NCBI GenBank assembly: GCA_965229335.1
Contig: OZ245874.1
Span: forward strand, 2,790,001 to 2,854,000
From: JAFKFH01 sp017307375
GTDB taxonomy: Bacteria > Pseudomonadota > Alphaproteobacteria > Ferrovibrionales > Ferrovibrionaceae
Direction of reading: 5' to 3'
DNA: 64,000 nucleotides
The translations under genes were made by a program, and so were the position numbers. Positions 51,714 to 60,369 of this stretch are shown here, piece by piece. How positions within the stretch are numbered: position 1 is the first letter of the stretch; every line of letters starts with the position of its first letter. The notes beneath the pieces are model-generated. The model did not search any database. It had not been told where the DNA came from and worked only from the letters and a program-made list of their open reading frames with translations.

Positions 51714-52973
51714 TCAGAGTTGTGCCTTGAGCCGCACGAAGACGACGTTCTCGTCGAAGTTTGTGCCGGGCTGGTTCGAATCCCGGGTGCGATAGTTGTA
51801 GCCCCCGGCCAGCGAGAAATTGCGGTTGATCAGCCAGGTCGCGCCCAGGCCGGCCTCGTAGTAATTGTCCTTGCGGCCGATGCCCTCGAACTTGTCGTTC
51901 TCATAGCCGATGCGGGCGTTGAGCAGCACGTCGCGCAGCAATTCATGATCGGCGCGGATCGAAGCGCGGGTCGCGAAGTAGGCTGACGAATTCGCCAGCA
52001 CGGTTTCCTCGATCTCGCGGCTGAGGTTGCCGGTGAGCGTGGTCAGCGCGGTCACGTTCCAGGTCAGCTTGACCCCGGCCGTCGGCCCGTCGACCGGGCG
52101 CAGCCGCGGATCGTCGTAGGTCTGGCGGCGATAGCCGAGGAAGACGTCGGCAAAGACCAGGCCGGTCAGGTCGTAATGGGCGCCGATCGCCAGCTGATAA
52201 CCGTCGGACGTGCGGTCGTAGCCGAACATGTCGGTCGACGAGAGGTATTTGCGCCAGTTGTAGGCGCCGAGCGCATAGACCTGACGCAGTGGCGCCAGCT
52301 CATAGCCGCCGCGAAAGGTGACGACCGTGTCGTTGCGATCCCGCAGCGATTCGTCGATCGTCTGGCCCGAGGCGTTCAGCACGTCGAAATAGCGGTAGGC
52401 GTCGAAGGCGCTTTCCAGCCGGAAGGACAGTCGGTTGAAATCCTTCTCGGCGGCCAGCAGGGCCGACGTATCCTGGTATTTGGTCGGCTCGGTACCGCCG
52501 AGATTGTTGGGCGAGGACCGCGGCTCGTGGCGGATCTTGTAGCCGCCGGCGGCAAACAGCCGTGCATCGCTCCGGATGTCGAGCCTGCCATCGGCGGCCA
52601 CCGTGTAGTCGGTGAAGCTTTCCGAATGGTAGCGGGCGTAGCGCACGACGGTCGAATCGGCCGCGAAATTCAGGGCGTGATTGTTCCAGTTGGACTTCAA
52701 CGCCAGGCGCGGCGTGACCGATGTGATGAAGTCGCGCTTCTCGCCCGACGGCGTCGCGTAGATGTTCGAATTCCAGGTTTCGCCCAGCGTGGCGTCGGGG
52801 TAGAGGAAGAAGCTGCCGAGGCGAATGCCCACCGGATCGTAGTCGGGCCGCGGGCGGCTCAGGACCGTGTCGCCCCTGACGATCTCGTCGGCCGTGCGCA
52901 GGTCCTGCTGGGCATGGGCGGCGCCCGCGGCAAGGCTCAGGGCCGCCGCGGCCAGCAGTTTCTTCGCGCGCAT
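51714..52973 (-). CDS. Outer-membrane beta-barrel protein of the EPS export system
   Basis: 419 residues with a signal peptide (MRAKKLLAAAALSLAAGAAHA). The sequence alternates aromatic and polar residues in strand-like blocks throughout, starting with IRLGSFFLYPDATLGETWNSNIYATPS, which matches the BBP2_2-type barrel family found in EPS loci. The C-terminus is strand-like (ENVVFVRLKAQL). It may form or line the outer-membrane exit for the polymer, since the Wza-like protein here is short. The 140-base gap after it may contain a promoter for the wza-like gene. Confidence 0.85.
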   Translation of the reverse strand: MRAKKLLAAAALSLAAGAAHAQQDLRTADEIVRGDTVLSRPRPDYDPVGIRLGSFFLYPDATLGETWNSNIYATPSGEKRDFITSVTPRLALKSNWNNHALNFAADSTVVRYARYHSESFTDYTVAADGRLDIRSDARLFAAGGYKIRHEPRSSPNNLGGTEPTKYQDTSALLAAEKDFNRLSFRLESAFDAYRYFDVLNASGQTIDESLRDRNDTVVTFRGGYELAPLRQVYALGAYNWRKYLSSTDMFGYDRTSDGYQLAIGAHYDLTGLVFADVFLGYRRQTYDDPRLRPVDGPTAGVKLTWNVTALTTLTGNLSREIEETVLANSSAYFATRASIRADHELLRDVLLNARIGYENDKFEGIGRKDNYYEAGLGATWLINRNFSLAGGYNYRTRDSNQPGTNFDENVVFVRLKAQL

Positions 52974-53018
52974 CGACAGCCCCCGTTACCGTTATTTATG
53001 ACTTGGCCGTAAGGTAGA

Positions 53019-54014
53019 CTAGTTTCCCGCCACTTGCGAGGGCAGACGGCCATGCCAGTTCCAGGCGGTCGAAATCTGGTCGTCGAGGGCCGGATAGCGC
53101 GGTTTCCAGCCGAGAATGTCGCGGGCCCTGGCTGGATCGGCAAGCAGCGCCGTGGGGTCGCCGGGGCGTCGCGGGCGTTCCTGGATCGCGACCTTCCTCC
53201 CGGTTATCCTTTCGGCGGTCGCGACGACTTCGCGCACCGTGCTGCCGCTGCCACTGCCGAGGTTGAAGCTGTGTGCGCCTGGCTGGTGCGCGAGGAAGCG
53301 CAGCGCCAGCAGATGGGCATCGGCGATGTCGCAGACATGGACGTAGTCGCGCAGGCAGGTGCCGTCCCTGGTGGCGTAGTCGGTGCCGAAGATCGCCACA
53401 TGCCGCCGCAGCCCGGCGGCGGCCTCCAGCACCAGCGGGATCAGATGCGTCTCGTTCCTGTGGGCTTCGCCGATCTCGCCCCCCGGTTCGGCGCCGGCGG
53501 CGTTGAAATAGCGCAGCGAGGCGGCGCGAACGCCATAGGCGTTGGCGAAATCCTCGATCATGCGCTCGCACATCAGCTTGGAGCCGCCATAGGGATTGAT
53601 CGGCAGCTTCGGATGGTCCTCGTCGATCGGGGTTGTGCGGGGCTCGCCATAGACTGCTGCCGACGACGAGAAGACCAGCCGGCCGACGCCGGTTTCGCGC
53701 ATTGCCTGCAGCAGTGCCAGCGTGCCGGCGACGTTGTTCTGGTAATAATCGGCCGGCTGCACCACGGAAACGCCGGCCGCGATCAGCGAGGCGAGATGGA
53801 CGACGGCGACCGGCCGGTACTGGCGCATCACCGCCTCGATCCGTGCCTGGTCGGCCAGGTCTCCGCGTTCCAGCGGACCGTAGCGGACCGCCCAGCGGTG
53901 CCCTTCGGACAGGTTGTCGTAAGTCACGGGCTCCATGCCGTGCAGGGCCAGGGCACGTGCCACGTGACTGCCGATATAGCCGGCCCCGCCGGTGACAAGG
54001 ACGACGGGGCGCAT
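53019..54014 (-). CDS. galE: UDP-glucose 4-epimerase
   Basis: 331 residues from the ATG at 54014, directly after the manC stop; the longer open frame lacks homology. NAD motif VTGGAGYIGSHVARAL, YDNLSEGHRWAV, catalytic Ser in FSSSAAVYGEP and YxxxK in NPYGGSKLMCE, then LRYFNAAGAEPGGEIGE and FGTDYATRDGTCLRDYVHV. It interconverts UDP-glucose and UDP-galactose, and so supplies galactose for the EPS. Confidence 0.95.
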   Translation of the reverse strand: MRPVVLVTGGAGYIGSHVARALALHGMEPVTYDNLSEGHRWAVRYGPLERGDLADQARIEAVMRQYRPVAVVHLASLIAAGVSVVQPADYYQNNVAGTLALLQAMRETGVGRLVFSSSAAVYGEPRTTPIDEDHPKLPINPYGGSKLMCERMIEDFANAYGVRAASLRYFNAAGAEPGGEIGEAHRNETHLIPLVLEAAAGLRRHVAIFGTDYATRDGTCLRDYVHVCDIADAHLLALRFLAHQPGAHSFNLGSGSGSTVREVVATAERITGRKVAIQERPRRPGDPTALLADPARARDILGWKPRYPALDDQISTAWNWHGRLPSQVAGN

Positions 54015-54015
54015 G

Positions 54016-55479
54016 TCAGGCGCGGCCATAGCTGTCGGCAACGCGCACGATATCGTCCTCGCCAAGATAGGGACCGGACTGGACTTCGATCAGATGCAGG
54101 GGCAGCTTGCCGGGGTTTTCCAGCCGGTGTTCGGTGCCGATGGGAATGTAGACCGACTCGTTCTCGCGGACCAGCTGCTGCTCGTCGCCGCGCTGCACCA
54201 GGGCGGTCCCCTGGACGACGACCCAGTGCTCGGCCCGGTGATAGTGTTTCTGCAGCGACAGCCGTGCCCCGGGCTTCACCATCAGACGCTTGACCTGGAA
54301 GCGGTCGCCACGGTCGACCGAGCGATAGTAGCCCCAGGGACGATGGACGGTCGTATGCTGCTGCGGTTCGGGGCGGTTGCGTCGGCGCAGCTGTTCGACC
54401 AGGCCCGAGACTTCTGCTGCGGCATCGGCATCGGCGACCAGCACGGCATCGTCGGTCGTCACCACGATCAGATTGTCCACCCCGATCGCCGCGACCAGCT
54501 TGCCGTCGGCGCGGATGTAGGAGTTGCGCACGCGATCGAGCACCACGTCACCCTGTACCACGTTGCCGGCCTCGTCGGCTTCGGCGATCGCCCGCAACGC
54601 GAACCACGAGCCGACATCGCTCCAGTCCATCTCGACCGGCACGACGGCGGCGCGATCGGTATGCTCCATGACCGCACGATCGATCGACAATGCCTCCGCC
54701 TCGGCAAAGGGCGCCGGGCTCAGGCGGAAGAAGTCGAGATCGTCGCGCCCCTCGCCGACGGCGCGGCTCGCGGCCTCATGGATCTGGGGATGCAGCCGCG
54801 CGAGTTCGTCCAGGTAGTGCCTGGCCGAGATCAGGAAGATGCCGGCATTCCACGAGAATACGCCGGAATCGACGAAGCTTTGCGCCGTTGCCGCATCGGG
54901 CTTCTCGACGAAGCGGTCGACGGCGAACACGCCTTCGGCCTCGCTGGTCGGCTGGCCCGACTTGATGTAGCCATAACCGGTGTCGGGTCGTGTCGGCTTG
55001 ATGCCGAAGGTGACCAGCATGCCCGATTGGGCCGCCGGGATGCCGCGCACCACCGCCTCGTGAAAGGCGCCGGGCGAGGCGATCACGTGATCGGAAGGCT
55101 GCACCAGCATCAGGGCATCGGGGTCGCGCGTGATCAGCCAGAGCGCGGCGGCAGCGATCGCCGGTGCCGTATTGCGTGCTGACGGTTCCAGGATGATCTG
55201 CTGCGGCTTGACGCCGATTTCCTCGAGCTGTTCGGCGATCAGGAAGCGGTGGTCGTCGTTGCAGATGATCAGCGGTGCGGCAAAGCCGACGTCGCCGCCC
55301 GACCGCGCGACCGTTTCCTGCAGCATGCTGCGATCGGAGACGAGCGACAGCAGTTGCTTGGGATAGGCCGCGCGCGACAGCGGCCACAGCCGCGTACCGG
55401 CGCCGCCCGAGAGGATGACCGGATGGATCTGCGCCGAGCCGAGCGCGCGGAACCGGCCGAGGTCGACGATCGCGTTCAT
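54016..55479 (-). CDS. manC: Mannose-1-phosphate guanylyltransferase / mannose-6-phosphate isomerase
   Basis: 487 residues from the ATG at 55479 (an ATG at 55521 is possible). The nucleotidyltransferase motif HPVILSGGAGTRLWPLSR and FVEKPD lie in the first 350 residues. The C-terminal cupin isomerase domain shows HRPWGYYRSVDRGDRFQVKR and QKHYHRAEHWVVV with metal-ligand His residues. This bifunctional enzyme makes GDP-mannose, the precursor used by Gmd and Fcl. It heads the long minus-strand EPS operon, 78 bases after the histidine kinase gene. A phosphomannomutase is not in the window. Confidence 0.95.
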   Translation of the reverse strand: MNAIVDLGRFRALGSAQIHPVILSGGAGTRLWPLSRAAYPKQLLSLVSDRSMLQETVARSGGDVGFAAPLIICNDDHRFLIAEQLEEIGVKPQQIILEPSARNTAPAIAAAALWLITRDPDALMLVQPSDHVIASPGAFHEAVVRGIPAAQSGMLVTFGIKPTRPDTGYGYIKSGQPTSEAEGVFAVDRFVEKPDAATAQSFVDSGVFSWNAGIFLISARHYLDELARLHPQIHEAASRAVGEGRDDLDFFRLSPAPFAEAEALSIDRAVMEHTDRAAVVPVEMDWSDVGSWFALRAIAEADEAGNVVQGDVVLDRVRNSYIRADGKLVAAIGVDNLIVVTTDDAVLVADADAAAEVSGLVEQLRRRNRPEPQQHTTVHRPWGYYRSVDRGDRFQVKRLMVKPGARLSLQKHYHRAEHWVVVQGTALVQRGDEQQLVRENESVYIPIGTEHRLENPGKLPLHLIEVQSGPYLGEDDIVRVADSYGRA

Positions 55480-55557
55480 GGTGAGGTCCGCTCCATGGTT
55501 GATGTCGTCCGAGAACGGCAACGACTATGGCGGCGTCCAGGGCGGTGCGACCAGTGA

Positions 55558-57153
55558 TCAAACTGTGTTCGTCGGCAGGGTAATCTCGATGGCGAGGCCG
55601 CCGCCGATCCGGTTGGCGGCACGCACGCCACCCCCCAGCGCCTCGATGTTGCGACGCGCCACCCACAGGCCCAGCCCGGCATGGTCGAGGCCGTCGCCGT
55701 CGCAGGATCGGCCTTCGGGGCGATGGGAATAGGATCTCTCGAAGATGCGGGCGATCCGCTCGTCCTCGACGCCCGGGCCGGTATCCTCGATGCGCAGCAT
55801 GGCCTTGCCGCGCGCCTTGGTCAGCGTGACGGAAATGGCGCCGCCCGACGGCGTGAAGCTCAGCGCGTTTTCCAGCATGTTGTGGATCGCGACCTCGACG
55901 AGGCCGCGGCTGCCGCGTACGACCACATCTTCATCAAGCTTGCGGATCAGCCTGATGTCGCGGCTGGCCGACTGTTCGCGATACTGCAGCAGCGAATCGG
56001 CGACGACCTTGGTGAGGTCGAAGGCCGTCCGCGGCGTCTCGATGATGTCGGCCATGGTGTTGTCGACGCGCTGAGCTGCATTCACCAGGGCGCGCAGGCG
56101 GTCGAGGCAGCGGTCGATGATGGCAAGCGAGCGTGTGGCCCGTTCATTGTCGGGCGTCACCAGACGCCGCAGCGGCGTCAGCGAGGCGTCGATGCTGGCG
56201 ATCGGCGCCTTGAAGGAATGGGTGTTCTCCTCCGACGTCTGGCGGATGTCCTGGGCCGTGCGGCGCAGATCTTCGACCAGCTGGTCGAAGTCGGCGGCAA
56301 CGCTCGCCAGTTCCGGCACGACGTTGCGGGCGGCGAAGGCGCCTTCGCCGATGCGGCCGTCGCGAATGTCGTGGGCGACGTCGCGGAAGCGGCGCAGCGA
56401 GCGCCAGACGCCCCAGGCGGTCAGCGCTGCTATGGCGGCGAGCGCGATGTAGATCGCCGCGGCGACGCGCACCTCGCGCGTCTGCCAGTACGGCCGCCCC
56501 AGCGAGGTGTCGAGATAGTCGCTGGTCGTGTGCGCCGATACCAGGACCCAGCACCCCCAACGATTGCGGATGGGAATCAGCGCCGTCAGCACTTCGTCGC
56601 GCCCGTCGGCCTGACGATGGCGCAGTTCCAGCGGCATGTCGCCGGCACAGGATTGCGACAGCCGGTCCAGCACGCCCCGCTCGGCCAGCATGTCGAGTTC
56701 GGCGTCGATCCGTGCGCTGCCCGCCTCCGGTGACGCCGCGACGTAGAAGAAGCTGCGGGCGGCGGCCGTCCCCGCCGCCAGGCCGGCGGGTCGCAGCATC
56801 AGCTTGAGCACCGTGCCCTCGGTCGCATAGTCGGCGAGCGCGCGGTTGAGCGCGGCGCCGGTCGGTCGCTCCGCCTCGCCCAGGATCGGCGACAGGGCGC
56901 GCGCGATCAGGCGGCTGCGGCTCTCGATGCTGCGTGTCACCAGTTCGCGGGTCTGCCGGTCCGCCGACTCGAACTGCCCGTACAGCAGGACCGGCACGGC
57001 CGCGAAAATTCCGACGAGTACCGCGAGCCTGAGCGTCAGCGACGCGGCCAGGCGGCGCGTCGCCGCCCTCAGCGGCTCAGGTCGGCCGGGTCGCGATGCG
57101 GGACCAGCTGTAGCCGAACGCCGGGAAATTCTCGATCTCGGAAAACTCGGCAT
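55558..57153 (-). CDS. Sensor histidine kinase
   Basis: About 531 residues from an ATG at 57153, which lies 77 bases inside the regulator gene; a CTG at 57072 beside the regulator stop is the only nearer candidate. Two membrane helices (LRLAVLVGIFAAVPVLLYG and AAAIYIALAAIAALTAWGV) flank a periplasmic sensor domain. A HAMP-like linker precedes the H-box THSFKAPIASID, the N-box HNMLENALSFTPSGG, G1 DTGPGV and G2 DHAGLGLWVAR. It would phosphorylate the regulator encoded upstream. Being next to manC and co-oriented with it suggests control of EPS synthesis (inference). Confidence 0.87.
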   Translation of the reverse strand: MPSFPRSRISRRSATAGPASRPGRPEPLRAATRRLAASLTLRLAVLVGIFAAVPVLLYGQFESADRQTRELVTRSIESRSRLIARALSPILGEAERPTGAALNRALADYATEGTVLKLMLRPAGLAAGTAAARSFFYVAASPEAGSARIDAELDMLAERGVLDRLSQSCAGDMPLELRHRQADGRDEVLTALIPIRNRWGCWVLVSAHTTSDYLDTSLGRPYWQTREVRVAAAIYIALAAIAALTAWGVWRSLRRFRDVAHDIRDGRIGEGAFAARNVVPELASVAADFDQLVEDLRRTAQDIRQTSEENTHSFKAPIASIDASLTPLRRLVTPDNERATRSLAIIDRCLDRLRALVNAAQRVDNTMADIIETPRTAFDLTKVVADSLLQYREQSASRDIRLIRKLDEDVVVRGSRGLVEVAIHNMLENALSFTPSGGAISVTLTKARGKAMLRIEDTGPGVEDERIARIFERSYSHRPEGRSCDGDGLDHAGLGLWVARRNIEALGGGVRAANRIGGGLAIEITLPTNTV

Positions 57154-57910
57154 CGATCGACCGGAATTTGTTGCGGATGCGCTTGACCGACGACCGCACG
57201 TTGGCGCGATAGCCGTCTTCGCCGGAACCGGCGATGAAACCTGTCCGGTGCACGCAGTCATAGATTTCGCGATAGGAGACGTAATCGCCAAGGCGCCGTA
57301 GCAGCAGATGTACGATGTTGAACTCGGTGATCGTCAGGTTGACGTCGATCCCGTCCCAGTACGCGCGGCTGACGCGCGGGCGCAATTGCAGCCGGCCCTG
57401 CTCGATGACGTCTTCGGGCGGCACGTCGCCCGCCGTCTTCCGCGCCTCGGCGATCAGCCGGATGCGGCGCGCCAGGATGGCGGCGCCACGCGATTTGTCG
57501 ACGAAGTCCAGGGCCCCGCGTTCCAGCGCCAGGCTCTCGTAAGTCGTGGCCGGCATGCCCGTCAGGAAGATTACCGGCAGCATGATGCCCCGCCGGCGCA
57601 GCTGCGGCAGCAGATCGATGCCGAGCGAAGCCTGCAGCTTCCAGTCGAGCACGATGACATCGGCCTCGACACCGCCGGCAAACGCCGCAATCAGGCTCGG
57701 GCCATCCGACCAGCTGGTGACGAGGAAGCCGAGATCCTCCAGCTCTGCAGCCATGGCCTCACGATAATCGTCGTCGTCATCGACCATCGCCAGCCGAACC
57801 CGATCCCCCACCGGCAGTGCCGCCGCGGCCTCCCCCGCGATCTCGGTCGGCGGCGAGACTGGTGTTGAATCCCGCCAGGCAGTCACGCTTTCGCTCGGTA
57901 GAGTCGTCAT
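57077..57910 (-). CDS. Response regulator with winged-helix DNA-binding domain (OmpR family)
   Basis: 277 residues. The ATG at 57910 is supported by an extended ribosome site (GAGGTGAT, five bases upstream). A 35-residue N-terminal extension precedes the receiver domain (VDDDDDYREAM; phospho-acceptor Asp89 in DVIVLDWKLQ; Thr in FLTG; Lys in FVDKS). The C-terminal effector domain (ITEFNIVHLLLRRLGDYVSYREIYDCVHRTG; SVKRIRNKFRSIDAEF) is OmpR-like. Its first 134 bases overlap the lipoprotein gene upstream and its end overlaps the kinase gene, an unusually compact arrangement. Confidence 0.9.
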   Translation of the reverse strand: MTTLPSESVTAWRDSTPVSPPTEIAGEAAAALPVGDRVRLAMVDDDDDYREAMAAELEDLGFLVTSWSDGPSLIAAFAGGVEADVIVLDWKLQASLGIDLLPQLRRRGIMLPVIFLTGMPATTYESLALERGALDFVDKSRGAAILARRIRLIAEARKTAGDVPPEDVIEQGRLQLRPRVSRAYWDGIDVNLTITEFNIVHLLLRRLGDYVSYREIYDCVHRTGFIAGSGEDGYRANVRSSVKRIRNKFRSIDAEFSEIENFPAFGYSWSRIATRPT

Positions 57911-58388
57911 CGCTGATCACCTCGTAGGCAAGCGTTCGGAAAACCTTGGTTCGAACGTCGGGATAGAGGGAGAGGGAAACGGTGCAGCCATTTCCGCGGT
58001 AGCGCCAGATCCGGCCCGGCGGATGCGGTTCGTCGGCCACCGGCCGTCCCAACCGCGATTGCAGTTGCGTTTCGGACAGCCCGACCACAGCCAGTTCGGG
58101 CAACGCGCGATCCCCCGAACTTGTTGCAGCAGATTCCGGCATTGGCCTCGGATCGGGCGCCGAGGCCTCGGCCGGCTCGACGGTGTCGGCGGGCGTCGCC
58201 GGCCGGGGGACCGGCTTTGGCACCTTGCGGCCGGTGACCTGGGACGTTCGCGCGGGTTTTGCGCCCGGAGCGCCCTTGCCGGTGGCGAGCGCGTCGAGTT
58301 CACGCAGGCTCTGTTGCAGGTGGTCGCACCCGGCCAGGGCGGTCAGCAACGCCAGGCCGATCCCTGCCTGCCGCAACCTCGCTAGCAT
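57777..58388 (-). CDS. Inner-membrane-type lipoprotein upstream of the two-component genes
   Basis: 203 residues from the ATG at 58388 (GGAAGGA upstream). A signal sequence ends in a lipobox, LALLTALAGC, with Cys21 followed by Asp. In E. coli, Asp at +2 keeps lipoproteins in the inner membrane. A Pro/Ala-rich spacer (about residues 40-100) leads to a C-terminal domain, GLSETQLQSRLGRPVADE...IWRYRGNGCTVSLSLYPDV, that recalls the SmpA/BamE small lipoprotein fold. The last 45 residues are Gly/Arg-rich and encoded by DNA that also encodes the regulator start. It may sense or modulate the kinase (inference). Confidence 0.8.
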   Translation of the reverse strand: MLARLRQAGIGLALLTALAGCDHLQQSLRELDALATGKGAPGAKPARTSQVTGRKVPKPVPRPATPADTVEPAEASAPDPRPMPESAATSSGDRALPELAVVGLSETQLQSRLGRPVADEPHPPGRIWRYRGNGCTVSLSLYPDVRTKVFRTLAYEVISDDDSTERKRDCLAGFNTSLAADRDRGGGRGGTAGGGSGSAGDGR

Positions 58389-58696
58389 CATGATCCTTCC
58401 GCCCGTTGGCAATGCCGCAAATTCCGGCACCGTGATCCGTTTCCCGATGGGATCGCTTGCTTCCTGGGTCTGCCGTCGGTTTGCGCTGTTTCTGTCCGAT
58501 GCCGCCGACGCCGGACCCGGACTGGACTGAAGCCCCGCTAGGAATTGGGGCCTGTGGCTCGCATGAACGAACCTGGGAGGCCCATTTTGTCCGCAAGCCG
58601 CCATATGGCAAGCCGCGGGAGGCAATATCGGGGCGGGGTCACAGCAATGTCACAGGTTCCGCAAGGCCCGTGCCTTGCCATTGTCCGGCCGTCCAG
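58389..58696. other. Intergenic region between lipoprotein and yehW genes
   Basis: 308 bases without a convincing gene. It contains the lipoprotein ribosome site and presumably its promoter, a short inverted repeat at 58532-58551 (GCCCC and GGGGC around ten bases), and, on its far side, the 3' end of the yehW operon. No T-run terminator was seen. Confidence 0.5.
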
Positions 58697-59443
58697 CTAG
58701 CCGGCCGACCGGCCGGCCCGGCGTGCCGCGATGCGCTCGATCGCGCCGAGGCCGTCATAGATCAGCACGGCAAGCAGGGCGACGATCACGCCGCCCTGCA
58801 GGATGAACGCGGTGTTGGAGGTCTGCAGCCCGGCGATGATCACTTCGCCGAGGCCCTTGGCTGCAACGGTCGACCCGATCGTCGCCGTGCCGAGATTGAC
58901 GACCACCGAGAGGCGCAGGCCGGCCAGGATGACCGGCAGGGCCAGCGGCAGTTCGACGAGGGCGAGGCGCCGCCACCCCCCCATGCCCATGCCGCGTGCG
59001 GCCTCGATCGTCGTTTCCGGCACTTCGCGCAGGCCGGTGATGGTGTTCTCGAAGATCGGCAGCAGCCCGTAGAGGACCAGTGCGATCAAGGTTGGAGTGA
59101 CGCCGAAGCCCACGGCGGGCACCGCCAGCGCCAGCACGGCGACCGGCGGAAAGGTTTGCCCGATATTGACGATGCTGCGCGACAGCGGCAGGAACTCGGC
59201 CCCGGCCGGCCGGGTGACGAAGATGCCCATTGCCAGCGCGGCAAGGCCGCCGATCGCCGTCGCCGCCGCGACCAGCGCCAGATGGGCCAGCGTGAGCTGC
59301 AGCAGGCTGCCCTGGTTGTAGATCGCCGGCGCGCCGTTCTCGGTCAGCGGTTCGAGAATGCCGCGAAACAGTTCCGGCACGAACAACAGGGCCAGGAGGG
59401 TGGTGAGGGCGGCGAGCCGGGCGATGAGCGCGGCCTGGCGCAT
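58697..59443 (-). CDS. yehW: ABC transporter permease, YehW type
   Basis: 248 residues with about six helices, matching the ~243 residues of E. coli YehW. The permease coupling region is REVPETTIEAARGMGMGGWRRLALVELPLALPVILAGLRLSVVVNLGTATIG. The start overlaps the ATPase stop (ATGA). It is last in the operon osmF(yehZ), yehY, yehX, yehW, the same order as in E. coli. The system imports betaine-like or other osmoprotectants with low affinity. Confidence 0.88.
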   Translation of the reverse strand: MRQAALIARLAALTTLLALLFVPELFRGILEPLTENGAPAIYNQGSLLQLTLAHLALVAAATAIGGLAALAMGIFVTRPAGAEFLPLSRSIVNIGQTFPPVAVLALAVPAVGFGVTPTLIALVLYGLLPIFENTITGLREVPETTIEAARGMGMGGWRRLALVELPLALPVILAGLRLSVVVNLGTATIGSTVAAKGLGEVIIAGLQTSNTAFILQGGVIVALLAVLIYDGLGAIERIAARRAGRSAG

Positions 59444-60369
59444 CAGCGGCGCCCCGCCTGGCCGAGAATGGCTTTCAGCGTGATACGGCGCGGGGCCGTC
59501 CCGGCGACGGGCAGGCTGTCGGTTCCCCGCCACAGCAGCGCGGCCAGGGCATCGCGCAGCGACGCGGTCGGCGCAATCGCGTCGCCCTGCGCCGTGCCGG
59601 TTTCGGCCGCATCCTCGACGCGGGCGAGCGAGAGCAGGCGGAATGGCCGGTCGCTGCCGCCGACCAGCCGTTCGACGAATCCGGGTGCGGGATGGGCGAG
59701 GATCTCGGCCGGAGTCGCGTATTGCTGCAGCCGGCCGCCATCCATCACGGCGATCCGGTCGCCGAGCTGGATTGCCTCTTCCATGTCGTGGGTCACGAGC
59801 ACGATGGTGATCCCCAGCCGACGCTGGATCGCGATCAGGTCTTCCTGCGCCTTCGCGCGAATGATCGGGTCGAGCGCGCCGAACGGCTCGTCCATCAGCA
59901 GCACCGCCGGCTCGGCGGCGAGGGCGCGGGCAACGCCGACGCGCTGCTGCTGGCCCCCCGACAGCTGATGCGGGAACTTCGCTGCAAATATCGCCGGGTC
60001 GAGGTCGAACAGGACCAGAAGGTCCTCGACGCGGCGGTCGATGCGCGGCTTGTCCCAGCCCTGCAGCATCGGCACGGTGGCGATATTGCGCGCCACCGTC
60101 CAGTGCGGAAACAGGCCATGCCCCTGGATCGCATAGCCGATGCCGCGGCGCAGTGCCTCGCCCGGCAGCGTCGCGGTGTCGCGGCCGTCGACGCGGATGC
60201 GGCCCGAGCTCGGCTCGATCAGCCGGTTGATCATGCGCAGCAGGGTCGACTTGCCGCTGCCGGAGGTGCCGACCAGCACGGCGATGGTCCCGCGCTCGAC
60301 CGTCAGGCTGACATCGTCCACCGCCGTTACCGCCCCGAAGCGGCGGGTGACGCCCTCGACGTCGATCAT
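59443..60369 (-). CDS. yehX: ABC transporter ATPase, YehX/OpuC type
   Basis: 308 residues, exactly the length of E. coli YehX. Walker A is GTSGSGKST, the signature is LSGGQQQRVGVARAL, Walker B is VLLMDEPFGALD, and the switch His is in VTHDMEEA. A C-terminal extension of about 70 residues (after LVGGSDRPFRLL) resembles a reduced regulatory domain, ending in ITLKAILGQAG. Both ends overlap neighbouring genes by four bases. Confidence 0.9.
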   Translation of the reverse strand: MIDVEGVTRRFGAVTAVDDVSLTVERGTIAVLVGTSGSGKSTLLRMINRLIEPSSGRIRVDGRDTATLPGEALRRGIGYAIQGHGLFPHWTVARNIATVPMLQGWDKPRIDRRVEDLLVLFDLDPAIFAAKFPHQLSGGQQQRVGVARALAAEPAVLLMDEPFGALDPIIRAKAQEDLIAIQRRLGITIVLVTHDMEEAIQLGDRIAVMDGGRLQQYATPAEILAHPAPGFVERLVGGSDRPFRLLSLARVEDAAETGTAQGDAIAPTASLRDALAALLWRGTDSLPVAGTAPRRITLKAILGQAGRR

